Shown here: one piece after another, positions 33,269-42,768 of the stretch
Numbering within the stretch: the first letter of the stretch is position 1
How the letters are laid out: every line of letters begins with the position of its first letter
NCBI GenBank assembly: GCA_964546285.1
Contig: CAZJJK010000006.1
Span: forward strand, 1-55,024
From: CAZJJK01 sp964546285
GTDB taxonomy: Bacteria > Spirochaetota > Spirochaetia > Treponematales > Breznakiellaceae
Direction of reading: 5' to 3'
Length of the DNA: 55,024 bases
The notes under the pieces: model-generated
Seen by the model: only the letters and a program-made list of their open reading frames with translations
Database searches by the model: none
Told to the model about the DNA's origin: nothing
Made by a program: the position numbers and the translations under genes

Positions 33269-35364
33269 GTGCAGCCTCTGATGTTTTTCTTATGTTTGAG
33301 CGGCCGCTCTTTCTCGTTTTGGGGCTGATTTCCCTTCCTATCATCCTGCTCTACTTTCTTAGAATGCGTTTCCGCAAAAAGGATATAGGCTCCATCTTCT
33401 TATGGCGCTCCCTTATTAAGCCTAGTTCCGGCGGTAAAAGGCTACGACGGCGATCCATCCTTCTGCTCTTGCTTCAATTGGCGGCGGCGATGGCGGCCGC
33501 TTTCGCCGCGGCGGGGCCCGCGTTGAGAACCCGCTCATTGGTCCCGCCGGGGGTCGCCTTTATTGTGGATACTTCGGCGTCCATGGCGACCCGCGACCTT
33601 GGCGAGGAGCGCCGCTTAAACGCCGCCGTCAACGCCGCGTCGGCGGCTATTGATGAGTTGGAAAAGAATACGCCGATAGCCGTTTTTTCAGCCGCGGCGT
33701 TGACGAAGGCTGTTTTGGCGAAGCCGACAAGCGATAAAGCGGCCGTTAAGGCGGCGCTGCGCGCCCTTGAAACCGAAGGCGGCGCTTTTAATGAAACGCT
33801 CTGCGTCAATACCCTAAACGCTTTCCTCGCGGGAGAGAAGGGCGCTTGGAACCTTGTTTTGTTTACCGACGGAGGCGCTAGTCTGCAAGGGCGGGGTTTA
33901 GCGTCGGCTTTTGGCGGAAGTATTCGCTATAGCTTAGTCGGCGGCCAGGGAAAAAGCGTAGCCGTGAGCGCCCCGCGCTTTGCTCTAACGGAGGACGGGC
34001 GGACCTTGCTCGATTTTACGGTTTGGAATGGCTATCCAGATGCTAGGGACATAGCGCTCAAGCTGGAGCGTCTTGATGAAAGCCTTGCCGCTTTTAGCGT
34101 CAGCGCGGAACCGGGGTGGTCACGGCTTGAGGAGCCGGTGCGTTTTACTCCGTCTCAGGGAGCATATCTTCTTACTCTGGAAAGATCTGATCCTGCCGTT
34201 GGTAACGCGCCCGGCGATAGCGCCTACCTTGTCATAGGAAAGCCAAAAAAAATATCGGCCTTGCTTATAGGCCGACGAAACCCCTTTATTGAGGCTGTTC
34301 TGGACTTTGAGGGCATAGCCTATACGACAAGCGAGGTTTTCCCGATGGAATTGCTTGCCGCCTCTTCCTTGGAGGCTGGCTATTTCCGTCCGGATATCGT
34401 TGTATCTGATGGCGCTTCCATTCCCTCAGGGGCTGAATTCGGTCTTGTGCTCTTCGGTGAACCGCCCCCCGACTCTCCCCTGGTCGTGTCCGGTCGGGTT
34501 TCTGGCGTTCTTGGCGCCGCTCCTGGCGCGGCGAACCATCCCCTGTCGCGTTTTTTGGATTGGGAGGGAACGGTGGCTCAAGACAGTCTGAGCTACACGT
34601 TAAAAGGCGAGGCGCTCGTGTTGGCTGAGCTGGCTGGAGAGAACGTGATAGCCGCCTGGGAGCGGAACGGGTATCGCTGTTTAGTCAGCGGTATAGATCT
34701 AGCGCGTTCCGATCTAGGCTTGAAAAGCGCTTGGCCTATCCTATTCCAAAATTATCTACAATGGTTTTCGCCAAGGACGAATGAACAGTCGGAATTTACT
34801 CTTACAGCGGGGGAAAGCGTCCGGCGTTTGGCGTCTGATCGCTTCCAGGTGGATGATCCTTCCGTCGCTCTTGAGCGCTTGGGTCCAACGTGTATCCTGA
34901 CGCCGCGGCAAAGCGGTCTCTTTCAGTGGCGGGACGGCGAGGAACACGGTTGGATCGCGGTGAATGTCCCAACGACGGAAATCGATATAGCGCCAAAGCC
35001 GCTTGTTTCGCTTCAGCGCTTCGATATCGCTGTTTCCCAAGACGTTTTCCCGTCCGCTGGAGCGGCAAACTCCAGCGCCGAGGCTGGCGCGTGGACGTTT
35101 TCCTCCGCCGCCGTCCCAAGCGAGACTATCAATCAGTTGGATACTTGGGCCATTCTTGGGTTTATCGGACTGTTGGCGGCTGAATGGGGGGCTTGGTATG
35201 GGACGACTAAGCGGCGCTCTCGATCAGAGTCCGCTCGTCCTACGGCCGCTCGTCCTACGGCCGCTCGTCCTACGGCCGCTCGTCCTACGGCCGCTCGCCC
35301 TTCGGGCGCTCGGTATCCAGACCCTCGGCCAAAACCGACGGGAAAGGAGCGCGGCCATGTTTAA
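33262..35364 (+). CDS. BatA-like VWA membrane protein with C-terminal ARPTA repeats
   Basis: 700 residues. N-terminal aerotolerance-regulator (BatA) segment with two helices (FLVLGLISLPIILLYFLRMRF and ILLLLLQLAAAMAAAFAAAG) joined by a basic loop. A VWA domain follows with MIDAS VDTSASM near 107. A long periplasmic part (about 240-640) leads to one C-terminal helix (WAILGFIGLLAAEWGAWYG) and a cytoplasmic tail with four exact ARPTA repeats, one degenerate repeat and a Pro/Arg-rich end. The extra domain and tail are not typical of BatA. The stop overlaps the next start by eight bases. Confidence 0.85.
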   Translation: MVSAASDVFLMFERPLFLVLGLISLPIILLYFLRMRFRKKDIGSIFLWRSLIKPSSGGKRLRRRSILLLLLQLAAAMAAAFAAAGPALRTRSLVPPGVAFIVDTSASMATRDLGEERRLNAAVNAASAAIDELEKNTPIAVFSAAALTKAVLAKPTSDKAAVKAALRALETEGGAFNETLCVNTLNAFLAGEKGAWNLVLFTDGGASLQGRGLASAFGGSIRYSLVGGQGKSVAVSAPRFALTEDGRTLLDFTVWNGYPDARDIALKLERLDESLAAFSVSAEPGWSRLEEPVRFTPSQGAYLLTLERSDPAVGNAPGDSAYLVIGKPKKISALLIGRRNPFIEAVLDFEGIAYTTSEVFPMELLAASSLEAGYFRPDIVVSDGASIPSGAEFGLVLFGEPPPDSPLVVSGRVSGVLGAAPGAANHPLSRFLDWEGTVAQDSLSYTLKGEALVLAELAGENVIAAWERNGYRCLVSGIDLARSDLGLKSAWPILFQNYLQWFSPRTNEQSEFTLTAGESVRRLASDRFQVDDPSVALERLGPTCILTPRQSGLFQWRDGEEHGWIAVNVPTTEIDIAPKPLVSLQRFDIAVSQDVFPSAGAANSSAEAGAWTFSSAAVPSETINQLDTWAILGFIGLLAAEWGAWYGTTKRRSRSESARPTAARPTAARPTAARPTAARPSGARYPDPRPKPTGKERGHV
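35233..35307 (+). repeat. 15-bp tandem repeat in the 3' end of the BatA-like gene
   Basis: GCTCGTCCTACGGCC occurs four times without change at 35233-35292, followed by a diverged fifth unit. Each unit encodes ARPTA or a variant, so changes in copy number would keep the frame. Confidence 0.9.
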
Positions 35365-38052
35365 AAACGCTAAAACTGGTAAAGGGGTCGGCTCTCTATT
35401 GGTTTTGCGGCTGGCGGCGGTCAGTGTAGCCGTGTTGGCCGCTCTGGGCCTGTCGCTCCCCCTGCCAAGCGACGCGCGGACGGTGGTCGCGCTTATCGAT
35501 GTTTCGTCATCCGTTGGTTCCGATAGCGCGGAGGAAGCGAGAAGGAAGGTGATCGAACTATTCGCGAAGCTGAGAGAAAAAGACAGGGCCGCTGTCCTGC
35601 TTTTCGCTGGCGGCTCAGTTCCGCTCAGCCCGCCGCTTAAACCGGCTGTGGCTATCGCCGTCTTGGAAGCGGCGGAATTAGCGGCACCCCATCAGGAAAG
35701 CACGAATATCAGCGCCGCTTTGGCCGCCGCTGGCGCCTTAGCGGCCGAAGGTCCGGGCGCGCCAACTCTTTACCTGATGAGCGATGGTCGTTCCAACGCC
35801 GGAGCGTCTATTTATGAAAGAAGCGCTGACAGGGACGGCGAAACGCTTGTCGCCGTGGCTCTGGGAGCCGACCGGAGCGGCGTGACCGCGGGCGGTTTAG
35901 CGCCGCCGGATCTTGTCCATTCAGGCGAAAGGGCCGCCCTGGTCTGGACGCTCCTATCCGACGCTGAAAGGCGGATCCGTTATGAACTTATCGTGGACGG
36001 GCGAGTGGAGGCGATAGGATCGGCGGAGCTTAGCGTTGGTGTCAATACTGTGGAATTAGAGCTTGACGCCGGCAAAGCCGGCCTTAGAGCGCTGGCTATT
36101 AGAGCCGAAAGCGAGGACGGCGCCTTATTGCTTGAGGACGGCGCGTATATGGAAGTGTCGGGGGCTCCATCGGTTTTGGTGGTATCGGGCGCGGATCGGA
36201 CCGGCGTTTCGCCCTTGGTCGCCGCGCTTAACGTTCAGAATTTTACCGCTTATGGCGGCGGACCGGAAGCGTTGCCCGACTCGGCCGCCTCTTACGCCGG
36301 CATAGCGGCCGTCGTTTTGGACGATCTCCCGGCCTTAGCGATGACGGAAACCCAACAATCTTTGTTGATGGACTATGTCTCGTCAGGCGGCGGTCTTTTC
36401 GTTGTTGGCGGCGAATCGTCCCTGGGCCGCGGCGATTATTACGCGACGCTACTGGAAGAGCTCTTGCCTGTTAAAACGGATTCTCGCCGCCGTTTTCTGT
36501 TCACCCGAGCCAAGTTGCTTTTTTTGATAGACCATTCCGGCTCTATGTCCGAGCTGGTCGGCGGCATCAGCAAGCGCCAAGCGGCTATACACGGCGTCGC
36601 CGCGGCTATAGAAAAACTTCATCCGTTGGACGAAGTGGGTGTTATCGGTTTTNNNNNNNNNNCACTCCCTCCTGGGTTGTTCCCTTCACCATCGCCTCTG
36701 AAAAGGACAAAATACTGGATGGCTTAGCGGATTTGGGCGATGGCGGCGGAACTGACTTGGCCGCCGCTATCGCGGAAGGGCTTAAGACGTTCAGCGGCGC
36801 CGGAGCGGTTAAGCGGCATATTATAGCCCTGACGGATGGTATTACCGAAGAAGCCGCCTTTCCCCAATTGCTGCCCCAACTCCGTGAGGAGGGCGTAAGC
36901 GTCTCCACTATCGCTATCGGGGACGCGACTAATGACGAGCTTTTGATGACTATCGCCGATGAAAGCGGCGGCCGTTTCTATCGCGCCATAGGCGATGAAA
37001 TTCCCCAGGTGATCGATGAGGAAACGATCAGGATGACGAGGGAATTGATTCAGGAAGGAAGGATAGCGGCGAGGGTCGTTTCTGAAACCGCGATGGTCGA
37101 GGGCCTTGGCCCTGCCTTGCCGGCTCTGTCAGGCTATCTCCTTACGACGGCGAAAGAGCTGGCGGTGGTTGAAATTGAGGCGAAGGACGAAGCGGCTGAC
37201 AGCGGAACCTTATGGGATCCGCTTTTAGCGTCATGGCGTTATGGCAATGGAAAGGTCGCCGTCTTTACCTCCGATTCCGGCGGCCGCTGGCTTTCGGCCT
37301 GGGCGGAGCTTCCCTTGTATAAGCGGCTTTGGGCTCAGACTGTACGCTCCATCCAACGGGCTGAGCCGGATAGCGGCTTACGCTGTGAAGCCGTCGCCGA
37401 GGCCGGCGGCGCGCGGATTATTGTGGACGCGCTTGGGGCTGATCGCCGCTTTCTGTCAGCCCTGCGTCTAAACGGAAGCGTTCAAGGCCAGGGCGGGGCC
37501 TTCGCTTTTGAGGAAACCGCGCCCGGCCGTTATGAAGCTTTTGCCCCGATTGAGGGTAGTGGCTTGTTCGGCATCGATGTGGCGGATGAAAATTCGCGCC
37601 TTCGCGGCTTCGCTTGGGTTTGGAAGGACGCGCTGGCCGAAGCTTCGCATCTAGGGCCGGACCGGAGCGCCTTAGCCCTTATCGCTTCGGAAACGGGCGG
37701 TTCCTTAAGCTCGTTGGACCAGCTTGATCCGCCGCCGCCAGCGAGGGTATGGACAGCCGTCCCCATAAGCTCACCGCTTCTGGTCTTGGCGGCGCTTCTA
37801 TTGCTGGCGGATCTCTTTTTACGCAGCACCATGGCCGGCCAGTTGGATAGAGCCGTTCTCGCTGCCAGCTTGTGGTGGAAAAAACAGCGCTCCGCCGCCT
37901 CGGCGCCGCTGAAGCCAGCTTTTTATCCGGTGGAAAGCCTAACGGAAGCCGAACGCGAGGCGCGATTTATCGAGCTTCAGAAAAAGCTGGCGGAGCGGCT
38001 GTCACGTCGCGACGCTGAAAAAAATGGTGGCGAGGATGATAAAGCTACTTGA
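35357..38052 (+). CDS. Double-VWA / GATase-like membrane protein, split by an assembly gap
   Basis: A single gene of about 890 residues appears as two frames because of ten Ns at 36653-36662. The left part ends LHPLDEVGVIGF and the right part resumes TPSWVVPFTIASEKDKILDGLADLGDGGGTDLAAAIAEGL, a normal VWA continuation, so the true gap length differs from ten. The N-terminal helix (VLRLAAVSVAVLAALGLSLPL) is followed by a VWA-like region with VVALIDVSSSVGSD, a GATase-like segment (SVLVVSGADRTGV; MDYVSSGGGLFVVGGESSLG), a second VWA with LLFLIDHSGSM, and a C-terminal helix (LLVLAALLLLADLFL). AAAGGAG precedes the ATG. Confidence 0.85.
36653..36662. other. Assembly gap (10 N) inside the VWA gene
   Basis: Ten Ns shift the frame of an otherwise continuous gene. 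The true missing length must restore the frame, so it is not ten. Confidence 0.95.
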
Positions 38053-40807
38053 GGTTTACGCGGAAGCCGCGCGCTTCCCTAAAAAGGCTTCGCGGGCCTG
38101 TTTATTGGCGGCGCGGTACACTCTGGTTTTTTTAGCCGGTTTGTCGTTTTTCGCCTGCCGCCCGGCGGATACGCCTGATGCGATAAAGCCCGTCATTTCA
38201 ACGGTAGGTTCGGCAGTGCCGGACCCGCAAGCCGCTTGGATTATCTACGGGCCGATAGAGTTGGAGGGGCTATCGCTGTTTGAGTCCGGGCTGGACCGCG
38301 ATTATCTAGCGGAAGCGGGCGGCGCGGCGGAAGAGGCCGCCGATTTTTCACTTTCGCTGCTTCAGTCGAAAAACGCCGAAGGTCCGCTTTGGCGGAACGC
38401 CAAGGCTGGCCTCTTTGAGGAAGATGGCTATAGCGGTGTGGACTTTATAGAGGAATACGGTTCTGTTTCCCATGCGGTCGCGTACGCGTACCGTGAAATT
38501 GAGGCTGCCCAAGCGCGACGCGCCGTTTTGAAGCTAGGCTCGGATGATGGCGTAAAAGTATTTTTGAACGGTCATGTCGTTCTGGTCAATCAGGTGGAGC
38601 GCGCCTTGGTAAAAGGGGAGGATGCCGTTTCGGTTGAGCTTGACGAGGGGAAGAATAGACTGCTCGTTAAGCTACAGCAGGCTGAAGGCGAATGGGCCTT
38701 CCTGGCGCGTTTTGATCTCGATCCGGCGACCCTGTCTGAAGCCGATTCAAATAAGGTTTCCGATCCCTCAGCTGTTGAAGCTCTCGCCCTGTATCCCGAC
38801 CGCCGCGCTCTACCGGCGGGACTTCCACTGAACGCGTATCTTATGACTAAGCCAGCTTCCTCTCCTGGTTCGGCTCTGGTTGAATTGAAGGAGCTCAGCG
38901 GCGCCACGCTTGTTACCGTTGAAATGGCTTCAGTCGGACGTTTTACCCTGAATCCGCCGGCGGGCGCTGAAGGCGTATACCAATTAACGGCCAGGGGGCT
39001 GGGGGGGCTAGCCGCCGCGGCGCCGGCGAAGACGTATATCATTATCGGCGACGCCAGGGAGCTTGCCGCTAAAGCGGTGTCGCTCGCGAGAGAGGAGGCG
39101 GCGGTAGCTGATGGGCTCCGCGCGACGACGTTGGAATTCTTAGCCCGTTCGGTAGAAGGAAAGATCGATATTGCCCTGAACGGCGGCGAAAAGCCTTATA
39201 CCGCCCTCCGCCAAATATGGTCCATGACCCAAAGCGGCGGCGGCTTTCCCGAGGGCCTTTGGCGTCACGCCTATACCTCGGCTTTGGATTCCAGCCTTCA
39301 GCCTTTTACCTTATATGTCCCCGACGGCTATGATCGAACTAAACGTTATAGTCTTATCGTCGCGCTCCATGGCGCCAGCGGCAACGACTATGATTATGGA
39401 AAAACGATCGCTGCTGGAGCCCCGTCAGATTTTCTTATCGTTTCGCCGTATGGACGCGGCGATCTTTCCTATACGGGCGCCGGCGAGCGGGATGTGCTGG
39501 ATGTTCTTGACCTGGTTGAGGCGAATTATAGCGTCGATCCCGACAGAATCTATATAAGCGGATCCTCTATGGGCGGTTTTGGTACATGGCGTTTGGCTCA
39601 ATTGTATCCTTGGCGTTTCGCCGCGGCTTTACCCTTTGCCGGATGGACCAGCGACGAGCTTTTAGAGAATATCAAGTCTATACCGATCCTGGCTGTCCAT
39701 GGCGATGCCGATGATGTTATCCCTTATGATCGTGACCTAACGGCGATCAGCGTTCTCCGTTCCCTGGGCGGCGACGCTGGCTTGGATCTGATGCCGGGTG
39801 TTGGACACTCAGCCTATAGCGCTTGGACTAAGGAAAGCGGTCCGGAACGTCTATACGAGTGGTTTCGACCTTATAGCCGAACGCTTTGGCCCTTATCGCT
39901 TTCCTTACGGACAACGATGGCGCGGACCGGGAAAGCCGCTTGGGCCGCTATCCTTGGGCTGTCCGACGGGCGGAAAATAGCGGCTTTAGACGTCAAGATC
40001 GCGGGAGGCCGTCGTGTGGAAGTGGAAACGGAAAACGTATCAGCCTTTGAGTTGGACCTGCGTCATAGCTCCTTGGATAAGGGCGGCAGAATATTGATCG
40101 CGGTGGACGGCTATAACCTAACCGCCGATTCAGGAAAACCGGACGCGCGTTTTGAAGTAGGGGCCGATGGGCGTTTCCGTCCAGCCGAGGCTTTGGACGG
40201 TTCCACGGCGCGCAATTCCGGTTCAGGCGTGGCCGCAATCTATGAGGGTCCGCTCCGCGTTATCTACGGAACCCAAGATAAAGCCGCGCGGGCGCTCAAT
40301 GAAAAAGCCGCTCATACCATGGCCGCCCTGTACAACGTCATCATCGATGTTGAGCTCCAGAGCGATGGCGAAGCCGATAAACGGGGCGCTGAGCCGAACG
40401 ACGGGTTTTCTCGGCTTTTTATCGGCGATCCCGATTCCTGTCCCAGCTTGAAACGACTACTAAAAGACCTGCCCTTTGTCTGGAAGGACGGATTTTATCA
40501 TTTCTATTACCCCGAAGGCGCTTTAGCTGGGAAAGCCTCCAGTCTTGTTATGATCCATCCCGATCCGGAACGGCCGGGGCGGCTTTTCGCCGTTTTTTCC
40601 CTTTCCTTGGATGAGGACGTAGCGCTTAATTATATCGCCTCTCAAGCTATGCTTATCGTAAACGGTATGGCGAACGATCCCTGCGGTTTTAAGACCCCGG
40701 ACGCTATGTTTTTTCACTCTGACGGTACTTTGTTCGCGTATGGCTTTTTTGATTGGCGTTGGCGGAATTTCGTTTGGTATTGGCCAAGCGAAGCGATGGA
40801 AGGCTGA
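38036..40807 (+). CDS. Exported alpha/beta-hydrolase esterase, probable lipoprotein
   Basis: 923 residues. A long n-region precedes a hydrophobic segment ending LAGLSFFAC, a plausible lipobox. Residues about 60-245 are a beta domain with AYREIEAAQARRAVLKLGSDDGVKVFLNGHVV, like PA14 or glycoside-binding modules. The hydrolase core (about 430-620) has FTLYVPDGYDRTKRYSLIVALHG, nucleophile S511 in the GSSMGG elbow, Asp in VHGDADDVIPYD (near 560) and His in GVGHSAYSAW (near 591). This is the feruloyl/PHB-depolymerase-like esterase type. The C-terminal 250 residues are unassigned. ATG 38036 overlaps the previous gene by 17 bases. Confidence 0.85.
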   Translation: MIKLLEVYAEAARFPKKASRACLLAARYTLVFLAGLSFFACRPADTPDAIKPVISTVGSAVPDPQAAWIIYGPIELEGLSLFESGLDRDYLAEAGGAAEEAADFSLSLLQSKNAEGPLWRNAKAGLFEEDGYSGVDFIEEYGSVSHAVAYAYREIEAAQARRAVLKLGSDDGVKVFLNGHVVLVNQVERALVKGEDAVSVELDEGKNRLLVKLQQAEGEWAFLARFDLDPATLSEADSNKVSDPSAVEALALYPDRRALPAGLPLNAYLMTKPASSPGSALVELKELSGATLVTVEMASVGRFTLNPPAGAEGVYQLTARGLGGLAAAAPAKTYIIIGDARELAAKAVSLAREEAAVADGLRATTLEFLARSVEGKIDIALNGGEKPYTALRQIWSMTQSGGGFPEGLWRHAYTSALDSSLQPFTLYVPDGYDRTKRYSLIVALHGASGNDYDYGKTIAAGAPSDFLIVSPYGRGDLSYTGAGERDVLDVLDLVEANYSVDPDRIYISGSSMGGFGTWRLAQLYPWRFAAALPFAGWTSDELLENIKSIPILAVHGDADDVIPYDRDLTAISVLRSLGGDAGLDLMPGVGHSAYSAWTKESGPERLYEWFRPYSRTLWPLSLSLRTTMARTGKAAWAAILGLSDGRKIAALDVKIAGGRRVEVETENVSAFELDLRHSSLDKGGRILIAVDGYNLTADSGKPDARFEVGADGRFRPAEALDGSTARNSGSGVAAIYEGPLRVIYGTQDKAARALNEKAAHTMAALYNVIIDVELQSDGEADKRGAEPNDGFSRLFIGDPDSCPSLKRLLKDLPFVWKDGFYHFYYPEGALAGKASSLVMIHPDPERPGRLFAVFSLSLDEDVALNYIASQAMLIVNGMANDPCGFKTPDAMFFHSDGTLFAYGFFDWRWRNFVWYWPSEAMEG

Positions 40808-40983
40808 ATCTTGGCTTAAAAGGCGCGGGCCCACGCCTAAAAAGGCGACGTCGCGATAGCCATTCGCTCCGGCTTTAAGATACAATCGCCGTCGCCGGTA
40901 GCCGACTTGTGTATATCGATTAATTGAGGCGATCAAGCGGGCTTCGGTTTTTGAAAAAGCTCGGCGCGGCGAGATAAGGCGGC

Positions 40984-42768
40984 ATGAAAACAGTAAAACC
41001 ATCATTATCGTTTATCGGGGCTTGGCTTCAGTTCAGTCCCTACATCAGGCCGCGCCGCGCTATCGTCGTGGCTGTTCTCTTAGTGTCCGGCTTGGTGACA
41101 GCGGCCAATCTGATCCAAGCTTCGCTTCTGGCGAGCGTCATCGATTCGGCCCTCGCCTTTGATTGGAGCCGGCTAGCGGCTCCGCTCGCGATCTACCTGG
41201 CGATACTGGCGGTGGACGCCGCCGCCGCTTTTTTTCAGAAATATTTCTACGGCATATTTAGCGCGGGCTTTTTACGCGATTTTCGTACCGGCGCCTTAGA
41301 ACGACTTCAAAAAATTCCGACCGCCGCTATGGTAAAGCGGCACACTGGCGATCTCTTATCGCGCTTTTCCCATGATCTTTCGCTGGTCCAGGACTTTTTC
41401 GGCCATACGTTCCTGGACGCGTTTAAACAGCTCGTCATGCTCATCGCCGCCGCCGCGTATATGGCTTACCTGAATTGGCGCCTCTTATGTGTCAGCATCG
41501 CGATAGTACCCCTGGCCCTTCTCGTTGTCGGCTGGCTGATGAAACCGATGCGCGCGTATTACAAGCGGGCCAACGCCGCGCTGGGCCAGGCGAACGCGCT
41601 TGTCGCCGACGCGCTGGGCGGCATAAGCACCGTCAAAGCCTACAAGCTGGCCGATCTTTTTTCCAAAAAATTCGCCGACCGCGTGGATGAAGCCCTGTCC
41701 TTTGATATCAAGGGTTTCGGGATCATGCGCTGGACCCCGCCCTTCAATATCCTAATGCGGGCTATGCCCACCGTCATTTGCGTCGGGTACGGTAGCCTGC
41801 TCATCATCCGGGGCGAACTCAAGCCCGGCGCCCTCATCGCCTTCAACTATCTTTTAGGCTTTGTTCAGTGGCCGCTGGCCTATCTGCCGGACTTGTTCAA
41901 CCGGATCAAACGGGCGCTGGGCGCCGCCGAACGTATCACGGAAATCCTTGAGTTGCCGCCCGAGCGCGGCGATGGGGAAGACTTTTCCGGCGCTGACAGC
42001 GAAGTCGTGGTCAGTTTCAGCGATGTGGTCTTTGCCTATGATGAAGGTCCCGCCGTCTTGAGCGGCCTCAGTTTTGAGCTTGGCCGCGGGGAAACCCTAG
42101 CCCTGGTCGGCGCCAGCGGCTGCGGTAAGAGCACGATACTCAAACTCTTGCGCGGCGATTACGAAGCGCGGCAAGGCTCCATCAAGCTGTTCGGCCACGA
42201 AACGCGGTCTTGGTCGCTCAGAGCCCTCCGGTCCCAGTTCGCCGTTGTGGATCAAGACGTTTTCCTATTTCCGGTATCCGTCTACGACAATATCGCGTAC
42301 GGCCGCGCGGGCGCCGAAAGCGAGGCTGTGATCGCCGCCGCCAAGGCGGCCAATGTCGAGGAATTCGCCCCGCGTCTGCCGGAGGGCTATGACACTCTGG
42401 TCGGCGAACGGGGCGTGAAGCTGTCCGGCGGCCAGAAACAGCGGATCGCCCTAGCGCGGGCCTTGGTCGCGGGCGCCCCGATCCTCTTGCTGGATGAACC
42501 GACCTCGGCCTTGGACACCCACTCCGAAGCCTTGGTTCAAGAGGCGATAGACCATAGTCTGGCCGGTCAGACGGCCATCATTGTGGCTCATCGGCTTTCC
42601 ACGATTAAGAAAGCCGATCGCATACTCGTGATCGATCAGGGGCGGGTCGCGGAGCGGGGGACGCATGAGGAGCTTTTCGCTAAAGGCGGCCTTTATACAA
42701 GCCTGTATCTTAGCCAATTCGACGCGCCGCGGGACTCGGCCGACAGCGTAAGCGGGGAAAACCGATGA
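40984..42768 (+). CDS. ABC exporter half-transporter 1
   Basis: 594 residues. Six-helix exporter membrane domain (about 1-320) with the coupling-helix region HTGDLLSRFSHDLSLVQDFF. The ATPase domain has Walker A GASGCGKS (about 374-381), signature LSGGQKQR, Walker B ILLLDEPTSALD and switch His in IIVAHRLSTI. All catalytic residues are present. The stop overlaps the start of the next, related gene (ATGA), typical of heterodimeric exporters. Substrate unknown; multidrug, lipid or peptide export are all possible. Confidence 0.92.
   Translation: MKTVKPSLSFIGAWLQFSPYIRPRRAIVVAVLLVSGLVTAANLIQASLLASVIDSALAFDWSRLAAPLAIYLAILAVDAAAAFFQKYFYGIFSAGFLRDFRTGALERLQKIPTAAMVKRHTGDLLSRFSHDLSLVQDFFGHTFLDAFKQLVMLIAAAAYMAYLNWRLLCVSIAIVPLALLVVGWLMKPMRAYYKRANAALGQANALVADALGGISTVKAYKLADLFSKKFADRVDEALSFDIKGFGIMRWTPPFNILMRAMPTVICVGYGSLLIIRGELKPGALIAFNYLLGFVQWPLAYLPDLFNRIKRALGAAERITEILELPPERGDGEDFSGADSEVVVSFSDVVFAYDEGPAVLSGLSFELGRGETLALVGASGCGKSTILKLLRGDYEARQGSIKLFGHETRSWSLRALRSQFAVVDQDVFLFPVSVYDNIAYGRAGAESEAVIAAAKAANVEEFAPRLPEGYDTLVGERGVKLSGGQKQRIALARALVAGAPILLLDEPTSALDTHSEALVQEAIDHSLAGQTAIIVAHRLSTIKKADRILVIDQGRVAERGTHEELFAKGGLYTSLYLSQFDAPRDSADSVSGENR

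Noticed and set aside
34802..36727. Alternative frames overlapping the BatA-like and VWA genes, including a start at 35003
   Set aside because: They translate the wrong frame of the BatA-like gene. The VWA protein starts at 35357 with its own ribosome site.
38997..39007. Run of seven G in the esterase gene as a phase-variation site
   Set aside because: The run encodes Gly codons in frame, and a similar run exists in the LuxR gene at 24497. No sign of slippage is visible, so there is no evidence for switching.
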